A stretch of DNA of 38,297 nucleotides from CAZYSK01 sp964649415 (GTDB lineage Bacteria > Chloroflexota > Anaerolineae > B4-G1), in the NCBI GenBank assembly GCA_964649415.1, contig CAZYSK010000056.1:1-38297 (forward strand), given 5' to 3'. Both the position numbers and the translations under genes were made by a program. A model generated the notes under the pieces. The model had not been told where the DNA came from. It did no database searches and saw nothing but the letters and a program-made list of their open reading frames with translations. Positions 30,898 to 38,297 of this stretch are shown here, piece after piece (the first letter of the stretch is position 1; each line of letters starts with the position of its first letter).

Positions 30898-33384
30898 TCA
30901 GGGGCACCGTACGGCCAAGCGCACGGTGCCGTCGGGGGTTCCCCCCGCGAGCCAGTGTTCCCCGGTCGCCAGTTCCCACATCCCCAGCCTGACCGTGTAC
31001 GCCCCCGCCGGTACCGGTTCAAAACGGCGCACGTCGCGCACGGCTTCGCCGGGTTCCCACAGCCAGAAGGGCAGCATCCCCATCAGAGGATAGCCGTCGG
31101 CCTGCGCGATCAGCGCGTCATCTGAATCGAGCAGGTGAGCGAACACAGTCACGTCCGTTTTCACCGGGGCCTCGACCTGCCAATACGTGCTCAGGTGCAC
31201 CTGTCCCCGCTCGTCACAGGTGCAGGTGGCGTCCAACAGCGTCACGAGATCCCCGAAGCGGGCCTTTGGCGCGTTGGGGGACGCTTGTTCACCGGAGGGG
31301 AGGTGATCGGAGGGCACCTGCCCGCCGGCCTCGGCCAGGTAGATGCGATTGGGTTCGTACTGGGCGAGGTAGACGGCGCGGGCTCGGCGGATAGCGGATG
31401 CCAGCTCCTCCCAGCCGGCAGACGGGCCAAAGAGCCGGACCGTGTATCCAAGTGGCTCCTCCGCGGCGACTATGCCGAAAGCCACGGCCTCGGCAGCGTC
31501 GGGTATGCCGGTGTGGACGTCGACGAGACCCTCGGCGCTCACGCGCATGGGCAGCGGCGTGACGCCTTCGAAGCCCAGGGGATAGACGCGCTCTTGGGGC
31601 GTGATGCGCATCGGCAGGTTGACCAGGAGCACGGGCTGTTCACGCCTGGCGGCCTGCGCTGCATCCCAGATGCTCTCCCCGGCCATGGCGTATAGGCCCA
31701 CTCCGTCGCGCACAAACGCGACCGCCGGGGCGAGCAGCGCGACCAGAAGTATCCCGGCCGCCGGCCCACGCCGGGGAGCGCGCACACGCGCGATCCAGGT
31801 GCTCGCGGCTGCTGTCCAGATGAGTGCGCTCCCGGCTGCGGTCATGTACAGGAAGCGAGGGGCGAGCGCGAACCAGTCAGCCTCCATTGAGACGACCGGG
31901 GGCATGGCGAAAAGCCCGAGCCAGATCACGCCGAGCCAGAACATGCCGCGCCCGGATTGCGCCAGATGGAACAACCCGCGGACGCAGCCGACCCCAGGGG
32001 GTCGGAGCCAAGGTCCGTGCCACCTGAGCCCGCTCCCCACGAGCAGGGCCAGCGTTGGTGCTGCGATCAGCCAGAGGCTGAGTTGGGCGTTGAGCCCAGA
32101 CCACGCGGTCAGGCGTTGCGCGAGCGGGGCCGTGGGATAAACCAGGCCTTGCACCACGTAGCTGGCGTTCCGCACCAGGTCGGCGGGGTTAAGCCCGAAG
32201 CCGGTGACTCCGGCGCCCCGCATGGTGCGCCAGATGGCGAGTGTGAGCAGAACGAGGCCGCCGAACGCCAGCGGCCACCACGAGCGACGCGGCCAGCGGC
32301 GTTGGAGCCGGCCCAGGCCCTCGACCAGTATGACCATCGGCCCGACGAGCAGACCCGCCTCGTACGTGAACGGGGCCAGCGCGGCAAACGCGAGTGCGAG
32401 GCCGATCCAGCCCGCATTTCTGTCCCGGCGGCCCCGGTCGTAGGCCAGCAGCGCGCCGGCGGCCAGCGCGCTGACCACTGGGTTGTACACTGCGCCGGGC
32501 CACGCGACCGCCTGGCGTGAGAACGGGAACGCGGCAAACAGCGCGCTGGCCAGGCAAGCGACGATATACGCCTGGGTTGTGTCGCCCCCTTCCTCCGCGC
32601 CCTCGTTCGAAGTGAGCCCGCCAGCGTGCCGTTCCTCGTTCGTAGTGAGGCACGTAGGTCCGCCGGAGTGCCGTTCCTGATTCGTAGCAAGGCCCGTAGG
32701 TCCGCCGGAGTGCCGTTCCTGGTTCGTAGCGAGGCCCGTAGGTCCGCCGGAGTGCCGTTCCTCGTTCGTAGTGAGGCCCGTAGGTCCGCTGGAGTGCCGT
32801 TCCTGGTTCGTAGCAAGGCCCGGAGGTCCCCCGGAGTGCCGTTCCTGATTCGTAGCGATGCCCAGAGGTCCCCCGGAGTCCCGTTCTTGGTTCGTAGCAA
32901 GGCCCGTAGGTCCCCCGGAGTGCCGTTCCTGATTCGTAGCGATGCCCAGAGGTCCCCCGGAGTCCCGTTCTTGGTTCGTAGCAAGGCCCGTAGGTCCCCC
33001 GGAGTCCCGTGACACTGCCAACCCCGGCCGCATCCAGGCCACGGCCAACTGGCCCACCAACCACGAGGCGGCGAAGTGAGCGATCACGTTGAGAGCGTGG
33101 AGGCCCGGCGGGCGTAGGCCACCGGTGATTGCGCCCCACAGACGCCACAGCGTGTACCACAGAGGCCGATAATAGCCGTAGGGGCTGGGGCTGGACCACA
33201 GTTCTCTCCAGGAGATCGCCTTCAGCCAGGGAATCTGAACCAGATCGTCCGAGAACAGCGGAAGCGCCAGCGTGTCCCCGTAGAGCAAGCCGGTGAGCGC
33301 CAGCGCGACCAGCGCGGAAGCGAGCGCCGGATGGGAGACCAGGAGACCAGGGGTTTCGCTATCGGATCGTTGATTCGGGCACAT
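30898..33384 (-). CDS. GT-C-like polytopic membrane protein with 42-bp repeat insertion
   Basis: About 828 residues. The N-terminus SHPALASALVALALTGLLYGD then FSDDLVQIPWLKAISW and SPYGYYRPLWYTLWRLWG look like the first helix and acidic loop of GT-C glycosyltransferases (a DD motif). About nine more membrane helices follow. Between helices 2 and 3 lies a loop of nine 14-residue repeats (SGGPTGLATNQERH-like). The C-terminal 250 residues are a soluble domain with beta-rich sequence. It is probably a sugar transferase acting on a polyprenyl-linked donor outside the cell. The start is not certain: ATG at 33384 without ribosome site, or TTG at 33426. Confidence 0.75.
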   Translation of the reverse strand: MCPNQRSDSETPGLLVSHPALASALVALALTGLLYGDTLALPLFSDDLVQIPWLKAISWRELWSSPSPYGYYRPLWYTLWRLWGAITGGLRPPGLHALNVIAHFAASWLVGQLAVAWMRPGLAVSRDSGGPTGLATNQERDSGGPLGIATNQERHSGGPTGLATNQERDSGGPLGIATNQERHSGGPPGLATNQERHSSGPTGLTTNEERHSGGPTGLATNQERHSGGPTGLATNQERHSGGPTCLTTNEERHAGGLTSNEGAEEGGDTTQAYIVACLASALFAAFPFSRQAVAWPGAVYNPVVSALAAGALLAYDRGRRDRNAGWIGLALAFAALAPFTYEAGLLVGPMVILVEGLGRLQRRWPRRSWWPLAFGGLVLLTLAIWRTMRGAGVTGFGLNPADLVRNASYVVQGLVYPTAPLAQRLTAWSGLNAQLSLWLIAAPTLALLVGSGLRWHGPWLRPPGVGCVRGLFHLAQSGRGMFWLGVIWLGLFAMPPVVSMEADWFALAPRFLYMTAAGSALIWTAAASTWIARVRAPRRGPAAGILLVALLAPAVAFVRDGVGLYAMAGESIWDAAQAARREQPVLLVNLPMRITPQERVYPLGFEGVTPLPMRVSAEGLVDVHTGIPDAAEAVAFGIVAAEEPLGYTVRLFGPSAGWEELASAIRRARAVYLAQYEPNRIYLAEAGGQVPSDHLPSGEQASPNAPKARFGDLVTLLDATCTCDERGQVHLSTYWQVEAPVKTDVTVFAHLLDSDDALIAQADGYPLMGMLPFWLWEPGEAVRDVRRFEPVPAGAYTVRLGMWELATGEHWLAGGTPDGTVRLAVRCP
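32626..33003. repeat. Nine tandem 42-bp repeats
   Basis: Units start at 32626, 32668, 32710, 32752, 32794, 32836, 32878, 32920 and 32962, with partial units at both ends. Units 6-7 and 8-9 are identical 84-bp pairs, showing a recent duplication. 42 is divisible by three; the array is free of stops in the coding frame, in a second minus-strand frame and in one plus-strand frame. Confidence 0.9.
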
Positions 33385-33429
33385 CTTGTGACGCCGGTGA
33401 GGTATTTTCCTGCAGTATAGGGCCAAAAG

Positions 33430-33440
33430 ACCTGGTTTCT
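33430..33440 (-). repeat. Dispersed AGAAACCAGGT motif
   Basis: ACCTGGTTTCT on the plus strand; the same 11 bases as in both arms of the inverted repeat at 36203-36266. It lies in the leader of the GT-C-like gene. Confidence 0.5.
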
Positions 33441-33463
33441 GCTACAGTGCTCATCTCATCGCA

Positions 33464-33491
33464 ATTATACCGGGAAGGGTGGGCAATGCAA
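33464..33491 (-). promoter_or_regulatory. Promoter of the GT-C-like gene
   Basis: Minus strand: TTGCAT (33491-33486) and TATAAT (33469-33464) with 16 bp between. It is divergent from the promoter at 33545-33572. Confidence 0.6.
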
Positions 33492-33544
33492 GGTCCTCCG
33501 TGCCCTTGTCGGGCAGTCGGTGGGCACGCGTCGGGCAATTGGGG

Positions 33545-33572
33545 TTGAGCCTGATTTGGGATGTGCTATAAT
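33545..33572 (+). promoter_or_regulatory. Promoter of the 33711 ABC-system operon
   Basis: TTGAGC (33545-33550) and a perfect TATAAT (33567-33572) with 16 bp between. The transcript should start near 33579, just before the 33585-33671 element, so the whole element is in a 5' leader of about 130 nt. Confidence 0.65.
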
Positions 33573-33584
33573 AGTCGTGGTTTC

Positions 33585-33671
33585 AGACCCTAAAGGCTTT
33601 CCGACGGATTGGAACAATCCGACGGATTGGTACAATCCGCCGGATTGGAACAATCCGCACCTTTAGGGTCT
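33585..33671. repeat. Five-way-junction element: 12-bp stem with three hairpins
   Basis: AGACCCTAAAGG (33585-33596) pairs perfectly with CCTTTAGGGTCT (33660-33671). Inside are three 18-bp tandem units, each holding CGGATTG-3 nt-CAATCCG (33605-33621, 33623-33639, 33641-33657): 7-bp stems with loops GAA, GTA and GAA. The third G-C base pair of each unit touches the next, so they can stack. It could be a mobile palindromic repeat or, as RNA, a structured leader. Confidence 0.85.
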
Positions 33672-33710
33672 CAGTGATCTGTCGTTAGGTCTGTCGTTAG
33701 GAGTGTGTGC

Positions 33711-36203
33711 GTGAAGCGAATTGTGTGGATCGTACTTGGTGTGGTCGTGGTCATCACGCTGGCCTGGGTGCGCAGCCCGGTGAGTGCTCAGACGGTGCCG
33801 CTTCGCTCCCCCTTGCATACGGGCGAGGACGGACCCGGCCTGACGATGCGGGGCACCGTAGGCTTCGACGGCTACTGCCGCAGCGGATGCTGGTGCCCGG
33901 TGTACGTCGTGCTCTCGAACGAGCAGTCCGACCTTCAAGGCGAATTGCGTGCCGTTGTGCCCAACACGGGGGACAGCAGCCATCCCCACGTCTACGCCAG
34001 GCCGGTCGTTCTTCCAGCGCACTCTCGCAAGGCCTACTCCCTATACCTTCCCGTCGGCGGCTCGCGCCTGTCCTCCAAGCTGGAGGTGCAACTGGTCGTC
34101 GATGGAGACGTGGTGTCTTCCTGGCGCAGCGACGTGAGTTGGCTGGATGAGGGCGACCGGATTTACGGCATCGCCAGTGGCAACCCCTCAAGCATGAACC
34201 TCTTGGGCGACGTCGCGCCGACCGGGGGGAAGGCTGCGGTCGCTCACCTTGGGCTGGAGACATTGCCCCTCAACCCGCTGGGGTGGGAGGGGCTTGATAC
34301 CTTGGTGCTGAACGACGTAGACACCGCCGCGCTTAGCGGGGACCAGCGGCGGGCGCTTGAGACGTGGGTGTTCCACGGGGGGCATCTGATCGTGGGTGGC
34401 GGTACCGGTGCGGCCCGCACGGCCGCCGGCGTGGCCGACCTGCTGCCGGTCACGGTGGGCGGTGTGCGCTCGGTGGATACGCTGCACGCGTTGAGCGAAC
34501 GATTGGGACTTCCGATCGTCGATGGCCCCTACGCCGTGGCCGAGGCGACTCTGCGGGTCGGTGAGGTGCTGATCGAACAGCGGGGCGAGCAGGGAGACGG
34601 CGTAGTCACCACGCCCTTACCCTTGCTGGCTCGCCGTGCCTACGGGGCGGGCCTGGTGGACTTCCTGGCTTTCGACGCCGGCCTGCACCCGTTCGCCCGT
34701 TGGAACGACAACGTCCTGATGTGGGAATCCATCGTCGAGGCAGGGCACGGGACGAATGAGCGGCTGGTGGTACGGGATGGGGGCAGTGCCAGTGATGCCA
34801 TACAGGCCATATCTGGCCTGGAGCTTCCCCCCGCGCTGCATCTCCTGGCATTCATGTTAGTCTACACGCTGCTCGTTGGCCCGACCAACTACCTCATCTT
34901 GCGCAAGCTCGATCGGCGCGAGTTGGCCTGGCTGACGATTCCGTTGGTCGTGCTGGGATTCACTGCCTGGGCCTACGTCACCGGCTTCCGTGTGCGAGGG
35001 AGCAAGGTGATCGTGCATCGACTGGCGGTCGTGTACGTGCCATCGAGCCCACTCTCTCCCGGGGAGGGAGGCGGAGCCCCTTCTCTCTTGGAGGGATCGG
35101 GCGGCAGCGCTCTGCCCACTGCATCTGGAATGGCGGTTGGCCGCATGAGCCAGATCGTAGGGCTCTTCTCGCCCCGGCGAACGGACTACGACGTGCGCGC
35201 GGCCGGCGCGGGCGTGCGCGAGGTCTCCAGTGAGTACTACCCCGCGCCATCGGAGCGGCGATTGCGCGTCGTTGAGGACACGCAGGGTTCAACGGTGGAG
35301 GGCCTGCGTGTGGACATCGGGGATATTCAACCTTTCCTGGCTGAGGGATATGTGGACGTGCCCGCTGTCGAGGCCGACCTGCGCCTGGCGTCCCCCGCAG
35401 CGGGCCTGCGGCTGCAGGGAACGCTGCGAACCGGCGGGATGGCGTTGCGCGAGGCCATCCTTCTCGTCGGTGATCGCGAGGAACGGTTGGGCGACCTGGA
35501 GCCAGGACAGGTCATCTCAGTCAGCACCGTGCTCGGACCCAGTTTGCCACCCATGGAAGGCCTGCCGGAGCGGATCCTGGGGCCAGGCAGCTACTATGAC
35601 GACCAGGCCCTTTATCAGCGCTATCAGTTTCTTTATGCGTTCTTCCCTCGTGGGGAGCCGAGTGCGATTGAGTCGGGTGTGTATCTGGTGGGCTGGGCGG
35701 AGGGAGACATACCGCTCCCTGTCGACGTGGTTGGCCAGCCCTTCTCCACTGTCGAGACGGCTCTCTACGTATATGCCTTGCCGGTGGCCGGACTGGAGAC
35801 GGGCGCGACGATCACCATTCCGCCCAGCCTCATCGTGCGCCAGATCGAAGAGACGGACGGCCCCTTGGACGCCTGGCAGGAGAACGTTCACCTGGAACCC
35901 GGGACGGCGGTCGTGTTCCGTTTCACCGTCTGGCCAGGGTTGGCGGTGCGCCAGGTGGAGGAACTGGTCTTGGACATGCAGGGACACAGCTATGGCTACG
36001 GGCCCGGTTTGCCCATCGTCTGGCTGTGGAACCGGCAGGCCCGTTCTTGGCAGAAGTTGGATGTGGCTTGGGGACAGCATTCAGTGCCGAATCCCGGGGC
36101 CTACGTTTCCCCGTCGGGCGAAGTGCGTCTGCGGTTGGAGGCAAGCGAGGAATCGTCTGCTGACGTTGAGAGCCTGACGATCACGATTCGGGGGCGGCAG
36201 TGA
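33711..36203 (+). CDS. Large membrane-anchored extracellular protein of an ABC system
   Basis: About 830 residues. An N-terminal signal (RIVWIVLGVVVVITLAWV) is followed by a beta-rich domain, then a glutamine-amidotransferase-like fold around residues 150-270 (GLDTLVLNDVDTAALSGDQRRALETWV then GGHLIVGGG). Two membrane helices follow (LHLLAFMLVYTLLVGPTNYLIL and AWLTIPLVVLGFTAWAYVTGF). The rest is extracellular and beta-rich. The overall plan resembles auxiliary proteins of ABC-2 exporters in Chloroflexota (recollection). GTG at 33711 has TTAGGAG 7 nt upstream; the GTG at 33705 is too close to it. Confidence 0.7.
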   Translation: MKRIVWIVLGVVVVITLAWVRSPVSAQTVPLRSPLHTGEDGPGLTMRGTVGFDGYCRSGCWCPVYVVLSNEQSDLQGELRAVVPNTGDSSHPHVYARPVVLPAHSRKAYSLYLPVGGSRLSSKLEVQLVVDGDVVSSWRSDVSWLDEGDRIYGIASGNPSSMNLLGDVAPTGGKAAVAHLGLETLPLNPLGWEGLDTLVLNDVDTAALSGDQRRALETWVFHGGHLIVGGGTGAARTAAGVADLLPVTVGGVRSVDTLHALSERLGLPIVDGPYAVAEATLRVGEVLIEQRGEQGDGVVTTPLPLLARRAYGAGLVDFLAFDAGLHPFARWNDNVLMWESIVEAGHGTNERLVVRDGGSASDAIQAISGLELPPALHLLAFMLVYTLLVGPTNYLILRKLDRRELAWLTIPLVVLGFTAWAYVTGFRVRGSKVIVHRLAVVYVPSSPLSPGEGGGAPSLLEGSGGSALPTASGMAVGRMSQIVGLFSPRRTDYDVRAAGAGVREVSSEYYPAPSERRLRVVEDTQGSTVEGLRVDIGDIQPFLAEGYVDVPAVEADLRLASPAAGLRLQGTLRTGGMALREAILLVGDREERLGDLEPGQVISVSTVLGPSLPPMEGLPERILGPGSYYDDQALYQRYQFLYAFFPRGEPSAIESGVYLVGWAEGDIPLPVDVVGQPFSTVETALYVYALPVAGLETGATITIPPSLIVRQIEETDGPLDAWQENVHLEPGTAVVFRFTVWPGLAVRQVEELVLDMQGHSYGYGPGLPIVWLWNRQARSWQKLDVAWGQHSVPNPGAYVSPSGEVRLRLEASEESSADVESLTITIRGRQ

Positions 36204-36266
36204 GAAACCAGGTTTTTCATGCGATGTTGTGGACGCAGCGTCCGTATCGACAAAAACCTGGTTTCT
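36203..36266. repeat. Inverted repeat between the large protein and the ABC ATPase
   Basis: AGAAACCAGGTTTTT (36203-36217) and AAAAACCTGGTTTCT (36252-36266), 15 bp, perfect. Its first base is the last base of the upstream stop codon. Each arm is itself nearly a palindrome (AAACC-A-GGTTT). It could slow or stop transcription inside the operon. Confidence 0.8.
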
Positions 36267-36298
36267 TGATCACTGCAATTGACGAGGGGTAGCGAATC

Positions 36299-37246
36299 AT
36301 GGCGACGATCATCGAGATGCAAGGATTGACCAAGTGCTATGGGAAGCTGACAGCAGTGGCTGGCCTCGACCTCGCGGTCGAGGCGGGCGCGGTGTTTGGC
36401 TTCGTCGGCCCCAACGGCGCGGGCAAGACCACGACCATGCGTATCCTGGCGACACTGCTCCGCCCGACGGCAGGGGAGGCCTGGGTCGCAGGGCACTCGG
36501 TGGTCAAAGAACGGCGCGACGTGAGGCGGGCTATCGGCTACATGCCGGATTTCTTCGGCGTCTACGGAGACATGAAGGTCTGGGAGTATCTGGATTTCTT
36601 CGCTGCTTGCTACGGGATAGACGCCGAGACGCGTTGTCGCCTGGTCGACGATCTGCTGGAGTTGGTGGACCTGTCCCACCGGCGGGAGGACTACGTGGAT
36701 GCGCTCTCGCGTGGGATGAAGCAGCGGTTGTGCCTGGGCCGGGCGCTGGCCCACGACCCGCAAGTGCTGATCCTGGACGAGCCCGCCTCGGGTCTGGACC
36801 CCCGGGCGCGGATTGAGATCCGCGAGCTTCTGCGCGAGTTGCAGTCCATGGGCAAGACCATCTTCGTCTCCTCTCATATCCTGTCCGAGATTGAGGAGGT
36901 GTGCACGCACATCGGCATCGTCGAGGCGGGGCAGTTGGTGGCGACCGGCACGCTGGAGGAGATGCGACGGCGGATCCAGACCCAGCGCCTGGTCCGGGTG
37001 GGACTGGTCGGGCGGATCGCGGAGGCGCAGGCGTGGCTGGCGGGACGCACGGACGTGGTGGCGGTCGAACCGGTGGTGGGCAACGGCGAGGGCGATCTCC
37101 AGATCAACTTCGCCGGGGACGACGAGGCGCTTGCCCGGCTGTTGGCCGATCTGGCGGGGGCGGGCTTCCAGGTGCTCATGTTCCACGAGGATACCGGCGA
37201 CCTGGAGGACGTGTTCATGCGGTTGACGAAGGGAATCGTCTCATAG
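36299..37246 (+). CDS. ABC transporter ATP-binding protein (ABC-2 type)
   Basis: 315 residues. Walker A GPNGAGKT (about 41-48), signature LSRGMKQRL, Walker B VLILDEPASGLDP and the H-loop SSHIL are intact. The C-terminal 90 residues are the extra domain typical of ABC-2 export ATPases (CcmA/NatA-like). GAGGGG lies about 10 nt before the ATG. It directly precedes the permease, whose GTG touches its stop. Confidence 0.93.
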   Translation: MATIIEMQGLTKCYGKLTAVAGLDLAVEAGAVFGFVGPNGAGKTTTMRILATLLRPTAGEAWVAGHSVVKERRDVRRAIGYMPDFFGVYGDMKVWEYLDFFAACYGIDAETRCRLVDDLLELVDLSHRREDYVDALSRGMKQRLCLGRALAHDPQVLILDEPASGLDPRARIEIRELLRELQSMGKTIFVSSHILSEIEEVCTHIGIVEAGQLVATGTLEEMRRRIQTQRLVRVGLVGRIAEAQAWLAGRTDVVAVEPVVGNGEGDLQINFAGDDEALARLLADLAGAGFQVLMFHEDTGDLEDVFMRLTKGIVS

Positions 37247-38221
37247 GTGGTGGCAGTGGGCGCCGGGATGCGAGCCTGTTGGCGGTCGTTTCTCAGGGAT
37301 TGCGCGGATTGCTTCAATCCGTGCAATCCGCGTCATCCCATCGTCCGTCTGGAGCTGCAGCGGATCCGGCGCAAACGTTGGTGGCCCGGAAGGCGCTTGT
37401 TCCTGTTTTACCCGGTGCTGTTGGGAGCTGCGCTGGGTTGTGGCCTGGTGGCGGCTTTGGGCGAGCTGGCAGGAGGGCTTCCAGGCGATTGGGACCTCCT
37501 GGATCCCGTGGGGTCTCAGGTGGCGGCTCTCGTGGCCGGTGTGCCGTCTGTGTGCCTCGTGAACGTGCTGGCCTGGCTACTGGCCTTCATCCTGCCGTGG
37601 ATGGCCCCGGCGCTCACCGCCCCGGCGATTGCTCGCGAGCGAGAGCTGGGCACGCTTGATCTGTTGCGCGTGACGCTGTTGAGTGAGCGCTCCATCGTGC
37701 TGGGGAAGCTGGGGGCCTGCCTTCTGCGGCTGTGGCCAGGCCTGCTGACGCTCGCCCTGTTGGCTCCATTTCAGCTTGTCTGGGTGGCCGGAGCTGGCTT
37801 GACAACCGTGTCCGATCCAATGGCTCTTCTGGAAGCTCATGAACTCAATCTAGAATGGTCGTGGATGGGGCTGCTGGCGGCGAGTTCGTTGATCGGATTG
37901 GTCAGACCCTGGGGCGACCTTGCGTTCCACGCGGCGATTGGCCTGTTTGCCTCGGCGGTGGCCCGTTCCTCGGGCGTGGCCGTCGCGGCCGCGTACGCTG
38001 TGGCCATCGCGGCGCGCATGTTCCTGTGGCTGGGACGGACGCTGTTCTCTACCATGGGGACGCTGCTGTGGTTCGATACGAGTCTGTCCAACTCAGTCAC
38101 GGGCTTGCCCGGGCTTGGACTGGGGATTCCCGTGTTGCTGAGCGCTGGGACGTTGCTTGTGGACGTCATTGGGGCGGCCGTGCTGATCTGGGCTGCCACC
38201 TGGTGGTTGAAGCGGACGTAG
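37247..38221 (+). CDS. ABC-2 type transporter permease
   Basis: 324 residues with about six hydrophobic segments. The IVRLELQRIRRKRWW stretch before the first helix is the amphipathic entry helix of ABC-2 permeases. The frame begins with several GTG codons directly at the ATPase stop (37247, 37250, 37256) and ATG at 37268. Residues encoded at 37305-37330 (CADCFNPCNP) come from a copy of the dispersed hairpin repeat. The C-terminus ends in WWLKRT. The 76 bases after it to the end of the window hold no recognised gene. Confidence 0.85.
   Translation: MVAVGAGMRACWRSFLRDCADCFNPCNPRHPIVRLELQRIRRKRWWPGRRLFLFYPVLLGAALGCGLVAALGELAGGLPGDWDLLDPVGSQVAALVAGVPSVCLVNVLAWLLAFILPWMAPALTAPAIARERELGTLDLLRVTLLSERSIVLGKLGACLLRLWPGLLTLALLAPFQLVWVAGAGLTTVSDPMALLEAHELNLEWSWMGLLAASSLIGLVRPWGDLAFHAAIGLFASAVARSSGVAVAAAYAVAIAARMFLWLGRTLFSTMGTLLWFDTSLSNSVTGLPGLGLGIPVLLSAGTLLVDVIGAAVLIWAATWWLKRT
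37305..37330. repeat. Dispersed hairpin repeat at the start of the permease gene
   Basis: CGGATTG CTT CAATCCG at 37305-37321, followed by a second CAATCCG at 37324-37330. Either arm can pair with the CGGATTG. It lies in frame 20 codons after the first GTG. Confidence 0.75.
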
Positions 38222-38297
38222 TGTTGGTAGGGCAGTTGTCTGCTAAGGGTTTGTAAATCTATAACTTCCCGCATTTGAGATGGTTCATTTCACAAAG

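Noticed and set aside
32626..33003. Possible CRISPR array in the 42-bp repeats
   Set aside because: The units are contiguous with no variable spacers between them, lie in a coding frame, and no cas gene is near.
32626..33012. A plus-strand frame and a second minus-strand frame made of 14-residue repeats
   Set aside because: Both follow from a 42-bp unit without stops. The minus-strand frame used connects membrane helices on both sides, so the others are by-products.
33585..33671. tRNA or T-box-like RNA
   Set aside because: The three-hairpin layout resembles a cloverleaf, but the arms are identical, the loops have three bases, and there is no acceptor CCA, T-loop motif or T-box sequence.

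Overview
The window is a gene-dense, GC-rich bacterial chromosome segment. It carries about 28 intact protein genes and two gene remnants. No tRNA, rRNA, CRISPR array, transposase or phage gene was recognised. The gene content suggests the phylum Chloroflexota (Anaerolineae-like). Grounds are a fused transaldolase/glucose-6-phosphate isomerase, a BTAD-AAA regulator, an RsmD with APPQY in place of the usual (D/N)PPY, a large GT-C-like membrane protein, and many short palindromic repeats that run into coding regions. This placement is inference; no marker gene fixes it.

Region 1 (1-9101). A PAC2-family gene with a clear sigma-70-type promoter faces a long minus-strand block. The block runs zwf, pgl, two glycosyltransferases (TIGR04283/TIGR04282 types), a VTT membrane protein, a CCG-domain Fe-S protein, an FAD/NAD(P) oxidoreductase and a class V aminotransferase. 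Several stops and starts overlap as ATGA, so it is probably one operon. Its promoter is at 9073-9101.

Region 2 (9129-10424). A ferritin-like protein and an unrecognised secreted protein with five 22-residue Tyr/Ala repeats lie between two strong hairpins.

Region 3 (10455-24572, all minus strand). Read in transcription order it is: GH15 glucoamylase, PAS-PAS-GAF histidine kinase, glucokinase, an nnrE N-terminal remnant, a FolM-like pteridine reductase, a FolB-FolK fusion, folE, tal-pgi, an rpiA C-terminal remnant, rpe and a BTAD-AAA regulator. It links release and phosphorylation of glucose, the non-oxidative pentose phosphate steps and folate/pterin synthesis. With zwf and pgl in region 1 most of the pentose phosphate pathway is here; gnd and tkt are not.

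Region 4 (24608-28092, minus strand). A GNAT acetyltransferase, an ECF-like sigma factor, an HC2-type anti-sigma factor, a Tat lipoprotein with a duplicated domain and a Cys-rich leader, and a DUF4405 b-type cytochrome-like protein form a compact unit that may be an undescribed envelope redox module. A divergent promoter pair separates it from rsmD (plus strand).

Region 5 (28809-33491, minus strand). A P-loop kinase-like protein, an L,D-transpeptidase and a GT-C-like membrane protein carrying nine 42-bp repeats.

Region 6 (33545-38221, plus strand). A large membrane-anchored protein, an ABC ATPase and an ABC-2 type permease. The transcript begins with an 87-nt element predicted to fold into one 12-bp stem enclosing three identical-style 7-bp hairpins. 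The hairpin unit CGGATTG-nnn-CAATCCG recurs in or beside coding regions at 27103, 28818 (degenerate) and 37305. This mobile-looking repeat family, and the way it has been captured into proteins, is the most unusual signal in the window.
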